From Marivita sp. (GTDB lineage: Bacteria; Pseudomonadota; Alphaproteobacteria; Rhodobacterales; Rhodobacteraceae), in NCBI RefSeq assembly GCF_017643905.1, contig NZ_JAEPMO010000026.1, positions 1-35,571 of the forward strand: DNA of 35,571 bases, in the 5' to 3' direction. Every line of letters starts with the position of its first letter. The stretch's first letter is position 1. The notes below the pieces were generated by a model that made no database searches, was not told the DNA's origin, and was given only the letters and a program-made list of their open reading frames with translations. Of the stretch, positions 8,472-16,490 are shown in pieces. The translations under genes and the position numbers were made by a program.

Positions 8472-10085
8472 TCAGTCCTTTCCGATGGCGCGGCGCAGGG
8501 CGGCGCGGACCATCGCGTTGTAATAGGCAGGCCAGCGCGCGGCGACATGCTGGTCGGGGCGGATCAGGTAGACGGCAGCGGCTGCATCCCCGAGATAACG
8601 CACCCGGGTGTCGCCCTCCGCAGGCACCTTGACCCCACGAAGCGCCAAACCCTCGGCTTCAAGCCGCTCCGACACGTCCACACCAACGCCGAGCAACACG
8701 AAGTCTCCGCCAAGTTGATCCAGCAGGAACCCCTGCCCCAATGGCGCATCCGGGCACGGCGCACCAGGCCGTGTGCGGGCGGGTCCATCGGGCAGCCCAT
8801 CGGGTGTGTTTAGCGGCAAATCATCGTAGACGCACGGCACGGAGAGCCGACCGGAATTGACCAATGGACGGGCAAATGCGTGGTGCTCGGCCAAATCCAG
8901 CACCGCATTGCGGAACACATGGCTGATCTTCGATTTCGGCGTGATGAAATCGGTTGAGCGGGACGAATTCAGGATGTTCTCGTCCGCGCCGTACCGCCGC
9001 TCGACATCATAGCTGTCCAGCAGGCTTTCAGGCGCTTTTTCGTTCAGAACAAGCCCAAGCTTCCACCCCAGATTGTCGACATCCTGAATGCCGGAATTTG
9101 CGCCGCGCGCGCCAAAGGGTGACACCTGATGCGCGGCATCCCCGGCAAAGATCACCCGACCGTGGCGGAACTTTTTCATCCGGCGGCATTGGAAGGTGTA
9201 GATTGAGGTCCAGACAAGCTCATACTCCACATCAGGCCCCAACATCGCATCCAGACGGCAGCGGATGTTCTCTTCCTTCAGTTCTTCCTTGCGGTCGATA
9301 TCCCAACCCAGTTGGAAGTCGATCCGCCAGACACCATCGGGCTGCTTGTGCAGAAGTGCCGAGTCGCCGGATTTGAAATGCGGCTCGAACCAGAACCAGC
9401 GTTCGGTCGGGAAATCCGCCTTCATCGTGATGTCGGCGATCAGGAAATTGTCCTCGAACACCCGGCCTTCGAAATCGAGCCCCATCATCTTGCGCAGAGG
9501 ACTGGAGGCACCGTCGCAACCGATCAGCCAGTCGGCACTGATCCGGTAGGGACCGTCCGGCGTGGTGATGTCGAGGATGACGTGATCGTCCCGCACATCC
9601 ACCGCATCCACCCGGTTCTTTCCGCGTAGATCGATCGGCGCACCCGCCGCTTGCACCTCGCGGACGCGTTCGACAAGGAAGCGTTCGAAATAGGGCTGTT
9701 GGAGATTGATAAAGGCGGGGTAGCGATGGCCGGTTTCGGGCAGCAGGTTGAACTCATAAACCTGCCGGTCGTCATGGAACACCTTGCCAAGGTTCCAGAC
9801 CACCCCCTTGTCCAGCATCGGTTGCGCGCACCCGTACCGATGGGCGATCTCAAGCGTCCGTTTCGCAAAGCAGATGGCGCGGGACCCCTGCCCGACGCCC
9901 TCGTGATCATCGAGCAGGACCACCGGAATGCCTTGCAAGCCCAGGTCCAATGCCGTGGCCACGCCAATTGGCCCGCCCCCCAGCACGACCACCGGATGGC
10001 GCACGGGTGCAGCCGCATCCTGATCGGTGCTGCGCGCGTAGGGGTACAGCTTGAACGCCAGCTGATAACGGTCATCGAGCGGCAT
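8472..10085 (-). CDS. FAD-dependent aromatic hydroxylase (group A, MhpA/PheA-like), candidate supplier of homogentisate
   Basis: The 537-residue protein has the three fingerprints of single-component flavin hydroxylases: the FAD-binding GGGPIG at residues 36-41, the DG motif IGCDGASSP at 188-196 and the GD motif FAGDAAHQVSPFG at 313-325, followed by ARGANSGIQD. A C-terminal thioredoxin-like region completes the length. Such enzymes hydroxylate a phenol using NAD(P)H and O2. The position directly upstream of DUF2783, hmgA and fahA suggests that its product is homogentisate, for example from a hydroxyphenylacetate. A different phenol, feeding another pathway, cannot be excluded. A GGAGGAG ribosome site lies about nine bases before ATG 10085. 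The gene follows the MBL-fold gene by 28 bases. Confidence 0.88.
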   Translation of the reverse strand: MPLDDRYQLAFKLYPYARSTDQDAAAPVRHPVVVLGGGPIGVATALDLGLQGIPVVLLDDHEGVGQGSRAICFAKRTLEIAHRYGCAQPMLDKGVVWNLGKVFHDDRQVYEFNLLPETGHRYPAFINLQQPYFERFLVERVREVQAAGAPIDLRGKNRVDAVDVRDDHVILDITTPDGPYRISADWLIGCDGASSPLRKMMGLDFEGRVFEDNFLIADITMKADFPTERWFWFEPHFKSGDSALLHKQPDGVWRIDFQLGWDIDRKEELKEENIRCRLDAMLGPDVEYELVWTSIYTFQCRRMKKFRHGRVIFAGDAAHQVSPFGARGANSGIQDVDNLGWKLGLVLNEKAPESLLDSYDVERRYGADENILNSSRSTDFITPKSKISHVFRNAVLDLAEHHAFARPLVNSGRLSVPCVYDDLPLNTPDGLPDGPARTRPGAPCPDAPLGQGFLLDQLGGDFVLLGVGVDVSERLEAEGLALRGVKVPAEGDTRVRYLGDAAAAVYLIRPDQHVAARWPAYYNAMVRAALRRAIGKD

Positions 10086-10113
10086 GATGGGTCTCCTCCC
10101 CCCTCAGTCAGCC

Positions 10114-11058
10114 TTAGCCTTGCAATTGTTCCCACATCTCGAGGTCACGTTCCGCCGTCCAGATGCGCGGATGCACAATCCCGCGCGCCTCGTCATAGGC
10201 GCGGGCGACGTTGAACGGCAGGCAGTGTTCGTAGATCGCGTAATCCTTGAACTTGGGATCGCAGGCATCCCGTACCGCATCCCATGCATCCTTTAGGCTT
10301 CCGCCCTTCGCGGCAATCGGTTTGACCGCGTTATAGGTGCTGTCGACGAAATCCCGCGTGTTCGCGAGGGCGGCATCCACCATATCGCGCCCGACCAGAG
10401 CGTCGCCACGTCCCGGCGCAATGCTTTGCGGATCATAGGCTTTGACCGCATCCAGTGTCGCGCCCCACTCCTCAAAGTGGCCATCACCACAATAGCAGGC
10501 CGAGTGATATTCCACGATGTCCCCCGTGAACATGGTCTGACTGTCAGGCACCCAGATCACACTGTCCCCCGCTGTATGCGCGCGTCCGATCTGTTTGATC
10601 TCGACCTTCCGCTTGCCCAGATAAACCGTCATGCTGTCGCTGAAGGTGGTGGTGGGAAATGTCAGACCGGGGATGCTTTCGTGACCTTCAAAGAGGCGCG
10701 GAAAGCGCTGGAATTCGCTGTCCCAGTCTTCTTGCCCGCGCTCAACCACCATACCGCGCGCGGCGTCGGACATGATGATCTGATCCGCGTTGAACGCACT
10801 GGCCCCCAACACCCGCACCGCATGGTAATGGGTCAGCACCACATGGGAAATCGGCTTGTCGGTCACGCTGCGCACACAGTCGATGACCTTTTGCGCCAGA
10901 CGGGGTGTGGCCTGCGCTTCGACGATCATCACGCTTTCATCGCCAATGATGACGCCCGAGTTCGGATCTCCTTCGGCGGTGAAGGCGAAAAGGCCCTCGC
11001 CGATCTCGGTAAAGGAAATCTGCTTTTCTGCGGTGTCGCCCTGCGATGCAAAAGCCAT
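10114..11058 (-). CDS. MBL-fold (metallo-beta-lactamase superfamily) protein with an incomplete metal site
   Basis: The 314-residue protein has the MBL fold order: strand pairs at the N-terminus, VVLTHYHAVRVLG, GRAHTAGDSV, MFTGDIV and a final PGRGD. The usual HxHxDH motif reads HYHAVR here, keeping His77 and His79 but replacing Asp and His by Val81 and Arg82. The late ligand His of PGHG is Arg217. His161 and Asp180 remain. It is the first gene of the homogentisate operon, read divergently from the MarR gene at 11174. Start 11058 has AGGGAG upstream; the longer frame to 11145 would run into the operators. A hydrolase acting on a thioester, lactone or ester in the pathway is a guess. Confidence 0.75.
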   Translation of the reverse strand: MAFASQGDTAEKQISFTEIGEGLFAFTAEGDPNSGVIIGDESVMIVEAQATPRLAQKVIDCVRSVTDKPISHVVLTHYHAVRVLGASAFNADQIIMSDAARGMVVERGQEDWDSEFQRFPRLFEGHESIPGLTFPTTTFSDSMTVYLGKRKVEIKQIGRAHTAGDSVIWVPDSQTMFTGDIVEYHSACYCGDGHFEEWGATLDAVKAYDPQSIAPGRGDALVGRDMVDAALANTRDFVDSTYNAVKPIAAKGGSLKDAWDAVRDACDPKFKDYAIYEHCLPFNVARAYDEARGIVHPRIWTAERDLEMWEQLQG

Positions 11059-11114
11059 GTGTACGCGTCTCCCTATCATGCCCCAGCCCATGTTGTCCCG
11101 GGGCAGATCATTCG

Positions 11115-11132
11115 TCGTTGCAAAAGCAACGA
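11115..11132. promoter_or_regulatory. Perfect 7-4-7 dyad, probable MarR operator (site 1)
   Basis: TCGTTGC and GCAACGA form an exact inverted repeat separated by AAAA. The site lies between the divergent MBL-fold and MarR genes, and 18-base dyads of this type are typical MarR targets. It is 57 bases from the MBL start and 42 from the MarR start, so a bound repressor could block both promoters. Confidence 0.6.
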
Positions 11133-11141
11133 AAGTCAATA

Positions 11142-11159
11142 TCATTTCAAATGCAACGA
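11142..11159. promoter_or_regulatory. Degenerate second 7-4-7 dyad, probable MarR operator (site 2)
   Basis: TCATTTC-AAAT-GCAACGA repeats the layout of site 1: the right arm is identical and five of seven bases match in the left arm. It starts 27 bases after site 1 and ends 14 bases before the MarR ATG, consistent with autoregulation and cooperative binding. Confidence 0.5.
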
Positions 11160-11173
11160 CTTTGGATCACTCC

Positions 11174-11683
11174 ATGACACCCGACGATTTTCACCTGTCT
11201 TCGTTCCTGCCCTACCGGCTGGCGGTTCTGTCGGAACGGGTCAGCAGACGGCTGTCGGTGGAATACGGACGGACCCATGGGCTGGCTGTCGCGGAATGGC
11301 GGGTTCTGGTGCATCTCTTGCGCTGTGGCGCAGTGTCGATCCGTGACATCCACAATTGCGTCAATCTGGAAAAACCAAGGGTCAGCCGTGCGGTGTCGCG
11401 GCTTGAGGCAGAGGGGCTGGTGCAGAAGGCACAAGGCGATGGCGATGGGCGCCTCGTCGCAATTTCGCTGACAGATGCAGGACGTACCGCCTTGGCGGAC
11501 ATTATCCCGGCGGCCACCCGGATTGAACGGCATCTGACCGATGCCGTCAGCCCGCAAGACCTCGAGACGTTCTTTCGCGTAATGGAGCGGATGCATGCCG
11601 TTCTTGATGATGATCCGGAAGCCAAACCGAGGACGGCGATGGACCTAAACCAAAACGCCAACCCGATCTCTTCGCCGGCCTAG
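11174..11683 (+). CDS. MarR-family regulator, probable repressor of the homogentisate operon
   Basis: The 169-residue protein is a MarR winged-helix regulator, with SIRDIHNCVNLEKPRVSRAV as the DNA-binding helices at about residues 57-76 and GDGRLVAISLTDAG as the wing. ATG 11174 is chosen because translation further upstream would cross the two dyads at 11115-11159. It is divergent from the five-gene MBL-to-fahA operon and is the natural candidate to bind those dyads. The ligand may be homogentisate or the hydroxylase substrate. The gene converges on the response-regulator gene at 11766, with 82 bases between stops. No convincing terminator is visible there; GCCTAGGC followed by T5 overlaps the stop but has no loop. 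Confidence 0.85.
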   Translation: MTPDDFHLSSFLPYRLAVLSERVSRRLSVEYGRTHGLAVAEWRVLVHLLRCGAVSIRDIHNCVNLEKPRVSRAVSRLEAEGLVQKAQGDGDGRLVAISLTDAGRTALADIIPAATRIERHLTDAVSPQDLETFFRVMERMHAVLDDDPEAKPRTAMDLNQNANPISSPA

Positions 11684-11765
11684 GCTTTTTGCCTGCGGTC
11701 GTCGGCAGCCTGATGCAGATACCATCCCAGCGGAACGCATGCATGCATTACGCACTGCAAGCCAC

Positions 11766-12380
11766 TCAAATGAAGCCTTCTTTTCTTGCGATTGCAACGA
11801 TTGCAGCATGGTCCTGCGCCTCGAACTTCCGGCATAATGTCTTGACGACAAAATTCACGGTAAGCTCTTTCAAACCCAAATCGCTGGCGATCTGGGCGAC
11901 CGATCTGCCACCGTCGAGGTGCTTCAGCACCAGCAGTTCGCGCGATGTCAGCCGCTGTTCCGCCATGGATGCGGATGCCTTCCTCGGATAATCGGGATCT
12001 GAGTCCAGAAGGTTGACCTGTTGGCCAGACACCATGGCGCGCACAGCCTCGATGTAGCTTTTCGCTGCAAGTTTCTTGGGAAGGAACCCAGCTGCGCCGA
12101 AGCTCAGCGCATCCCGGACGACGTGATGCGGGAGATTGCCTGACATCAGGGCCACGCGTGCACCCTTTCCGTGGGCCATCGTACGGCGCACGCCTTCCAG
12201 ACCGTCCATCCCCGGCATGTGGTAGTCCAGAAGGATCAAGTCGAACGGATCACATTTCGCAATTTCGGCCAGCGCATGGTCAAGATCATGCGCCAGCGTG
12301 ACTGTCATCTCGGCCCGAGTCAGGATGGCCTCCAGTACTTCGCGCAACATTTCCTGATCGTCGGCGATTAATATGCGCAT
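11766..12380 (-). CDS. LuxR/NarL-type response regulator
   Basis: The 204-residue protein has an N-terminal receiver domain with the acidic pair Asp7-Asp8, phosphoacceptor Asp52 in LDYHMPGMDG and a late PKK segment containing the switch Lys. It is followed by a LuxR-type helix-turn-helix at about residues 142-198 (LTSRELLVLKHLDGG, then IASDLGLKELTVNF). The ATG at 12380 lies 3 bases after the stop of the hybrid kinase, so the two are coupled. The kinase has its own receiver, and this protein is the likely output, either directly or by phosphorelay. With the FIST gene upstream, the unit resembles NosP/NahK-type signalling that ends in LuxR-type regulators. Confidence 0.9.
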   Translation of the reverse strand: MRILIADDQEMLREVLEAILTRAEMTVTLAHDLDHALAEIAKCDPFDLILLDYHMPGMDGLEGVRRTMAHGKGARVALMSGNLPHHVVRDALSFGAAGFLPKKLAAKSYIEAVRAMVSGQQVNLLDSDPDYPRKASASMAEQRLTSRELLVLKHLDGGRSVAQIASDLGLKELTVNFVVKTLCRKFEAQDHAAIVAIARKEGFI

Positions 12381-12383
12381 GCC

Positions 12384-15300
12384 TTACCCGTGCTGTTCGA
12401 CTGAAGACATTAAGGCCAATTCCGACTTCAATACAAGCGATTGGCGGTCGATCGGTTTGGACAGCACCGCTGTGAACAACGCACCGGACCGACCGGCCTC
12501 GCCCGCCAGTGCGGTGACAAGAATGGATGGCAGGTTCGGTACGATTGCCTTGGCGGCTTCGGTCAGTTCGGCCCCCGTCATTCCCGGCATGTCGTAATCT
12601 GTGACCAGCAAGTCCCACGTGTCAGGATCATCGCGCAACGCATCGAGAACGTCCTGAGGATTGGTGGTCGCCGCGACCTCGGCACCGGCCGCTTCGAGAT
12701 AGGCGGTGATCACGTCAAGCACTTCCGGCTGATCATCCACAACAAGGATCATGCGGCCATCAAGACGACCAGTCCCTTCAAAATCCGGATCATCCGGCGC
12801 GACCGGTTGCTCGACCATATCGATTGGCCAGAACACTTCGAATTTTGTGCCTTTTCCAAGTTCCGTGGTCAGGCTCAAAGCCCCTCCATTGTCTTCGATG
12901 ACCGAAGACACGACCGCCAGCCCCAATCCGGTGCCCAAATCTCCCTTTGTGCTGAAATAAGGAGTCAGGATCCGCGAAGCGACATCCGGCGGCATGCCGG
13001 GGCCGGTGTCCTCGACCGTAAGACAGGCGTAGCGGCGTGCAGGATCAACGCGCCCGACAGCCATTGCCCCGGTCGGGACATGACAGCTTGCAGACGAAAG
13101 CCGGATCGAAATCGCACCGGGACTGTCAGCGATCGCGTCACGCGCATTGATCCCTAGGTTGAGCAGGAGCTGAAGCACATCTGTCGGGTCCGCCAAAGCT
13201 TCCACCGGAGTCTCGGGGACGGTCACGGTAAGCCGTGCGGCAGAATGCAAGCTGGACCGAATGAGATCCGCCGCCTCTTCGACGGGTCGGCGCAGGTCCA
13301 GATTGATCCGCGAAGATTGGCGTGCCCCAAGGGTCAACAGGCGCTTTACCAGGCCTGCAGCCTGATCCGACGCTGACAAAATCCGTATTGCGCCAGCAGC
13401 CGTAGCCCCCCCTTCTTCGGCGATCAGCGACGCCCCCCCCGAGATGATGGCCAGAAGATTGTTGAAATCATGCGCCAGTCCGGCTGCCATTTGCCCGATC
13501 ATCTCGCGGCGCTGTGCGAGTTGGAGTTCATTGAGCAACCGCTCGCGCTCGGCGCGTTCCCGTCTTCGCGCGGAAATGTCGCGCGTGATGCAAATGATCC
13601 CACCGTCCTGATTGAGTGTCAGAGACACATCCTGTTCGACTAGGCTACCGTCTTTGGCCAATCCGACGGCCTCACCCGACCAGCGCCCATCCCGCATGAG
13701 AGTGGGCATGACATGTTTCGTCATCCATTCGATCTCTTCGGGCCGGTATAGAACGGTGAATGATTGCCCCAGCAATTCTGAATCGCTGCTGTATCCGAAC
13801 ATCTCGACATGGGCGCGGTTGAGAAAAAGATATCGACCCTCGGCATCGGTGATGGCGATTCCATCCTGGCTGGCTTCCATAGCCGCAGCCCGGTCGGCCA
13901 GCGCCCTTTGTTCAGCTTGTTTGAGATCTGTGATATCGACACGCAATTCGACACGTCCGCCATCTGGCATGGCTTTTTCGAACACGCGAAGCCATGAGCC
14001 GTCCGGCAATTGCTGTTCGAACTCACGGTCGGGCTGCGAATGTTGAACGAACTGCTCCGCGAGCCATTCCTCTTCGCGCCCAATCGCCTCGGGGTACTGG
14101 CCAACCTCAAGACCGTACCGGATGATGCTGGCAAAGCTCGCGCCCGGGACAATCGCCGGTGCCGACAACTCGTAGATCTGACGGAACCGGCTGTTGCAGA
14201 TTACAAGCCGATCATCGGCATCGTAGAGAACAAACCCGTCCTGCAACGCTTCAACGGCTTTTTCGAGGTTGGCCCGTGCCAGTGCGGCATCGCGGGCAGC
14301 CTTTCGCAGCGACTCTGCCTGCTCGCGTTGTTCAGTGATGTCGACTTCGACCGCGAGGAACCCTTGTAGTCCTCCAGCCTCGTCCTGTAAGGGCTGAATA
14401 TCAATCGACAGCCAGTATTCCTGACCGTCACGCGATTGATTCAGCACTTCGACCTGAACGGCTTCCCCGCGGTCCAGAGCCTTTCGCATCTTTTCGACGG
14501 TTGCAGGATCGGTGTTAGGTCCCTGCAAAATGCGCCCGGGGTTCTTGCCTCTGACGTCGTTCAGTGTCCAACCGGTTGTCCGTTCAAACGCTTCGTTCAC
14601 CCATTCAATGCGCCGCCGTGCATCGGTCACCACAACAAGGTTGGTGGTGCGTCGCGCGATTTCGGACAGGCGTTCAACTTCTGCCGCCTTTTCGCGTGCC
14701 TCGGTGATGTCGCGCAAAGCCAGCACATAGCCCTGATCGCGGATCGTCGACGCCGCCAGTTGCCACCAGCCCGTGACAGACTTGCCCAATGCCATCTGGA
14801 AAGTGTGGTTGACCACATCTGCACCTGCGTCCAGTTCGCTCAGTTTCTGGCGCAAGACCTTGGCAAGGTGGGCAGGCAGTTTTTCTTCGGGTGTTCGATT
14901 GACGTAAGTTGCGTCTATTGTTTCAGGTAGCGAAAGTGCTCCGGAATGCCACGAGACAAACCGGCCTTCGCGGTCAAGTTCGACTATCAGGTCGGGCAAG
15001 GCAGACAAGACGGCTTCAAGTCTGTTGCGCTGCGTCAGCGTTTCGGCATGGGCCGAAACCAAACGTTCCTCGGCATCCCGGCGCGCCAGAACGGACACGA
15101 TGACCTTTGCCACCGACCGGATCAGATGTACCTCACCCGGCAGGAAGGTGCGCTGGTCACGGACCGCGTCAAAGCCGACAAAGCCTCTGAAGGCACCATC
15201 CTCGACCATCGGCACAGCAAGAAGAGAGCGTATGCCCTGTTCCACCAACAGGTCTTTTTCCGGAGCGTCATCCGGCATCGCAGCCACATCCGGGATCACG

Positions 15301-16337
15301 ACTTCTGATCCCGCATCGAAAAGCGCGCGCCAATGGTCGATCATCCCGATGGGAAGACCTTGAAGCATCTCCAGCGCGGGCTCAATCCCGGGGCCGCACC
15401 ATTCGTGCGTGTTGTCGATGAACGCCTCGTCCTTGCGAAGGCGGAACACATACACCCGGTCGGTGTCAGTCAGCCTGCCCATTTGGTCGAGGGCCGCATC
15501 AATTGCCGCGTCGATGTCCTTGAGCGGTGCCCCCAGCAGCGCATCAAGAATGCCAACAACCTGACCCTGCATCTCGGTCAGACGTGAAAACGCATTGTGA
15601 ACTGCTTCGAACGGGGCATCAAGAACAGCATCCGACCGTTCCAGGGGTTTGCCTTCGATCAGCCCGACCAAGAGCGCATTCCGCCGGGCCTCGCGCAGCG
15701 CCAGCAACGCCTGAGCAGCCAGTTTCGAGACTTGCTCAAGAGTTCGGAGGTCGCCGGACGAATACCGTCCCGCCACCTTGCATCCCAAGAGAAACGCCCC
15801 GGCTTTTTCGTCGGGCATCTCCAACGGGACAATCATGGTCGACGCCAATTCTTCCGCACCACCGGGCCAGGAATAGCCTTCGATGAGGTTTGTCATCTTT
15901 GTCAGGCGACGCGACCGGTCGATCATCGTTGCGGGCAAAGGCAAGGCATGCCCTTGGTTGACCTTGTCCGCACAGGTCGAAATGATCGTATGTTCGCCCT
16001 CGGCCTGAATGAAAAAGCAGTCTCGCCCACCGATTTCGCGCTTCAACACGTCCAACAGGGATTGCATGGCTTCATCTGCGCCGGATTTTCCGGTCAGTGC
16101 CTTGAGCGCCTCCGACAGGATCGACCGTTCCTTGAGCGCCACCGCTTCCCGCAGACGAACCGCTTCGTTATTTGCCAGCGCGGTGCGCACGGCTGCAGCC
16201 TCGGCCATAAGCCGATAATTGATCTCGACGATTTCGTTGTTCTTCGCCTCAAGAAGCGCTTCCGCCTCGAGGCGCGCCTGTTTTTCGCGCTCGTAGAGGC
16301 TTTGCGAGATCATTGGTTCTCGGGTTTCACTGCTCAT
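12384..16337 (-). CDS. Soluble hybrid sensor histidine kinase, GAF-GAF-PAS(x4)-HisKA-HATPase-REC
   Basis: The 1317-residue protein has no membrane segment. I read, in order: a coiled coil (12-80), GAF (about 80-215), a second GAF (about 260-420), four PAS units (about 430-545, 556-670, 690-803 and 815-925), the kinase H-box GLAHDFNN with His956, an ATPase domain with N-box Asn1064, G1 DTGPGMP (1110-1116) and G2 LGTGLGL, and a C-terminal receiver with Asp1247 and Lys1294. The second PAS has a LOV-like GKNPGRILQG but lacks the photoactive Cys. It lies 153 bases downstream of a FIST-domain gene and 3 bases before a LuxR regulator. FIST proteins of the NosP type regulate such kinases in response to nitric oxide. 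ATG 16337 has only a weak ribosome site; ATG 16313 is an alternative. Confidence 0.92.
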   Translation of the reverse strand: MSSETREPMISQSLYEREKQARLEAEALLEAKNNEIVEINYRLMAEAAAVRTALANNEAVRLREAVALKERSILSEALKALTGKSGADEAMQSLLDVLKREIGGRDCFFIQAEGEHTIISTCADKVNQGHALPLPATMIDRSRRLTKMTNLIEGYSWPGGAEELASTMIVPLEMPDEKAGAFLLGCKVAGRYSSGDLRTLEQVSKLAAQALLALREARRNALLVGLIEGKPLERSDAVLDAPFEAVHNAFSRLTEMQGQVVGILDALLGAPLKDIDAAIDAALDQMGRLTDTDRVYVFRLRKDEAFIDNTHEWCGPGIEPALEMLQGLPIGMIDHWRALFDAGSEVVIPDVAAMPDDAPEKDLLVEQGIRSLLAVPMVEDGAFRGFVGFDAVRDQRTFLPGEVHLIRSVAKVIVSVLARRDAEERLVSAHAETLTQRNRLEAVLSALPDLIVELDREGRFVSWHSGALSLPETIDATYVNRTPEEKLPAHLAKVLRQKLSELDAGADVVNHTFQMALGKSVTGWWQLAASTIRDQGYVLALRDITEAREKAAEVERLSEIARRTTNLVVVTDARRRIEWVNEAFERTTGWTLNDVRGKNPGRILQGPNTDPATVEKMRKALDRGEAVQVEVLNQSRDGQEYWLSIDIQPLQDEAGGLQGFLAVEVDITEQREQAESLRKAARDAALARANLEKAVEALQDGFVLYDADDRLVICNSRFRQIYELSAPAIVPGASFASIIRYGLEVGQYPEAIGREEEWLAEQFVQHSQPDREFEQQLPDGSWLRVFEKAMPDGGRVELRVDITDLKQAEQRALADRAAAMEASQDGIAITDAEGRYLFLNRAHVEMFGYSSDSELLGQSFTVLYRPEEIEWMTKHVMPTLMRDGRWSGEAVGLAKDGSLVEQDVSLTLNQDGGIICITRDISARRRERAERERLLNELQLAQRREMIGQMAAGLAHDFNNLLAIISGGASLIAEEGGATAAGAIRILSASDQAAGLVKRLLTLGARQSSRINLDLRRPVEEAADLIRSSLHSAARLTVTVPETPVEALADPTDVLQLLLNLGINARDAIADSPGAISIRLSSASCHVPTGAMAVGRVDPARRYACLTVEDTGPGMPPDVASRILTPYFSTKGDLGTGLGLAVVSSVIEDNGGALSLTTELGKGTKFEVFWPIDMVEQPVAPDDPDFEGTGRLDGRMILVVDDQPEVLDVITAYLEAAGAEVAATTNPQDVLDALRDDPDTWDLLVTDYDMPGMTGAELTEAAKAIVPNLPSILVTALAGEAGRSGALFTAVLSKPIDRQSLVLKSELALMSSVEQHG

Positions 16338-16442
16338 GTTTCGGGTCCGCGTGTCAAACCATCTGTTCTTTTGTCAAACTGCCCCACAATACTCGAACCC
16401 ACAGGATCACCCCTTTCGAAAAGGGACCATCCGAAAAGCCGC

Positions 16443-16471
16443 GATCGTGCATGTGCAACCACAGCACGATC
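16443..16471 (-). terminator. Strong hairpin between the FIST and kinase genes, possible attenuator
   Basis: On the transcribed (minus) strand, GATCGTGC pairs with GCACGATC and the stem extends inward by TGTG/CACA with one bulged base and a four-base loop, 12 pairs in total. TTTT follows five bases after the stem (16437-16434). It starts 20 bases after the FIST stop. A second small dyad, CCCTTT-CGA-AAAGGG, follows at 16411-16425. The T-tract is short, so partial termination is more likely than full. Confidence 0.5.
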
Positions 16472-16490
16472 CTTCGCACAATCCGGCTTA

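Noticed and set aside
10856-11173. Upstream extension of the MarR gene at 11174
   Set aside because: It would overlap the MBL-fold gene antisense and both operator dyads; the remaining protein is already full length for MarR.
11678-11690. GCCTAGGC followed by T5 as a terminator after the MarR gene
   Set aside because: The dyad is a four-base palindrome with no loop and overlaps the stop codon, so it cannot form a useful stem.
11737-11748. Three tandem GCAT units
   Set aside because: Too short for a meaningful repeat; no sign of phase variation because it lies between convergent gene ends.
14490-14670. LOV-type blue-light sensor in the hybrid kinase (GKNPGRILQG in the second PAS)
   Set aside because: The photoactive Cys of the LOV motif is absent; this variant is common in ordinary PAS domains.
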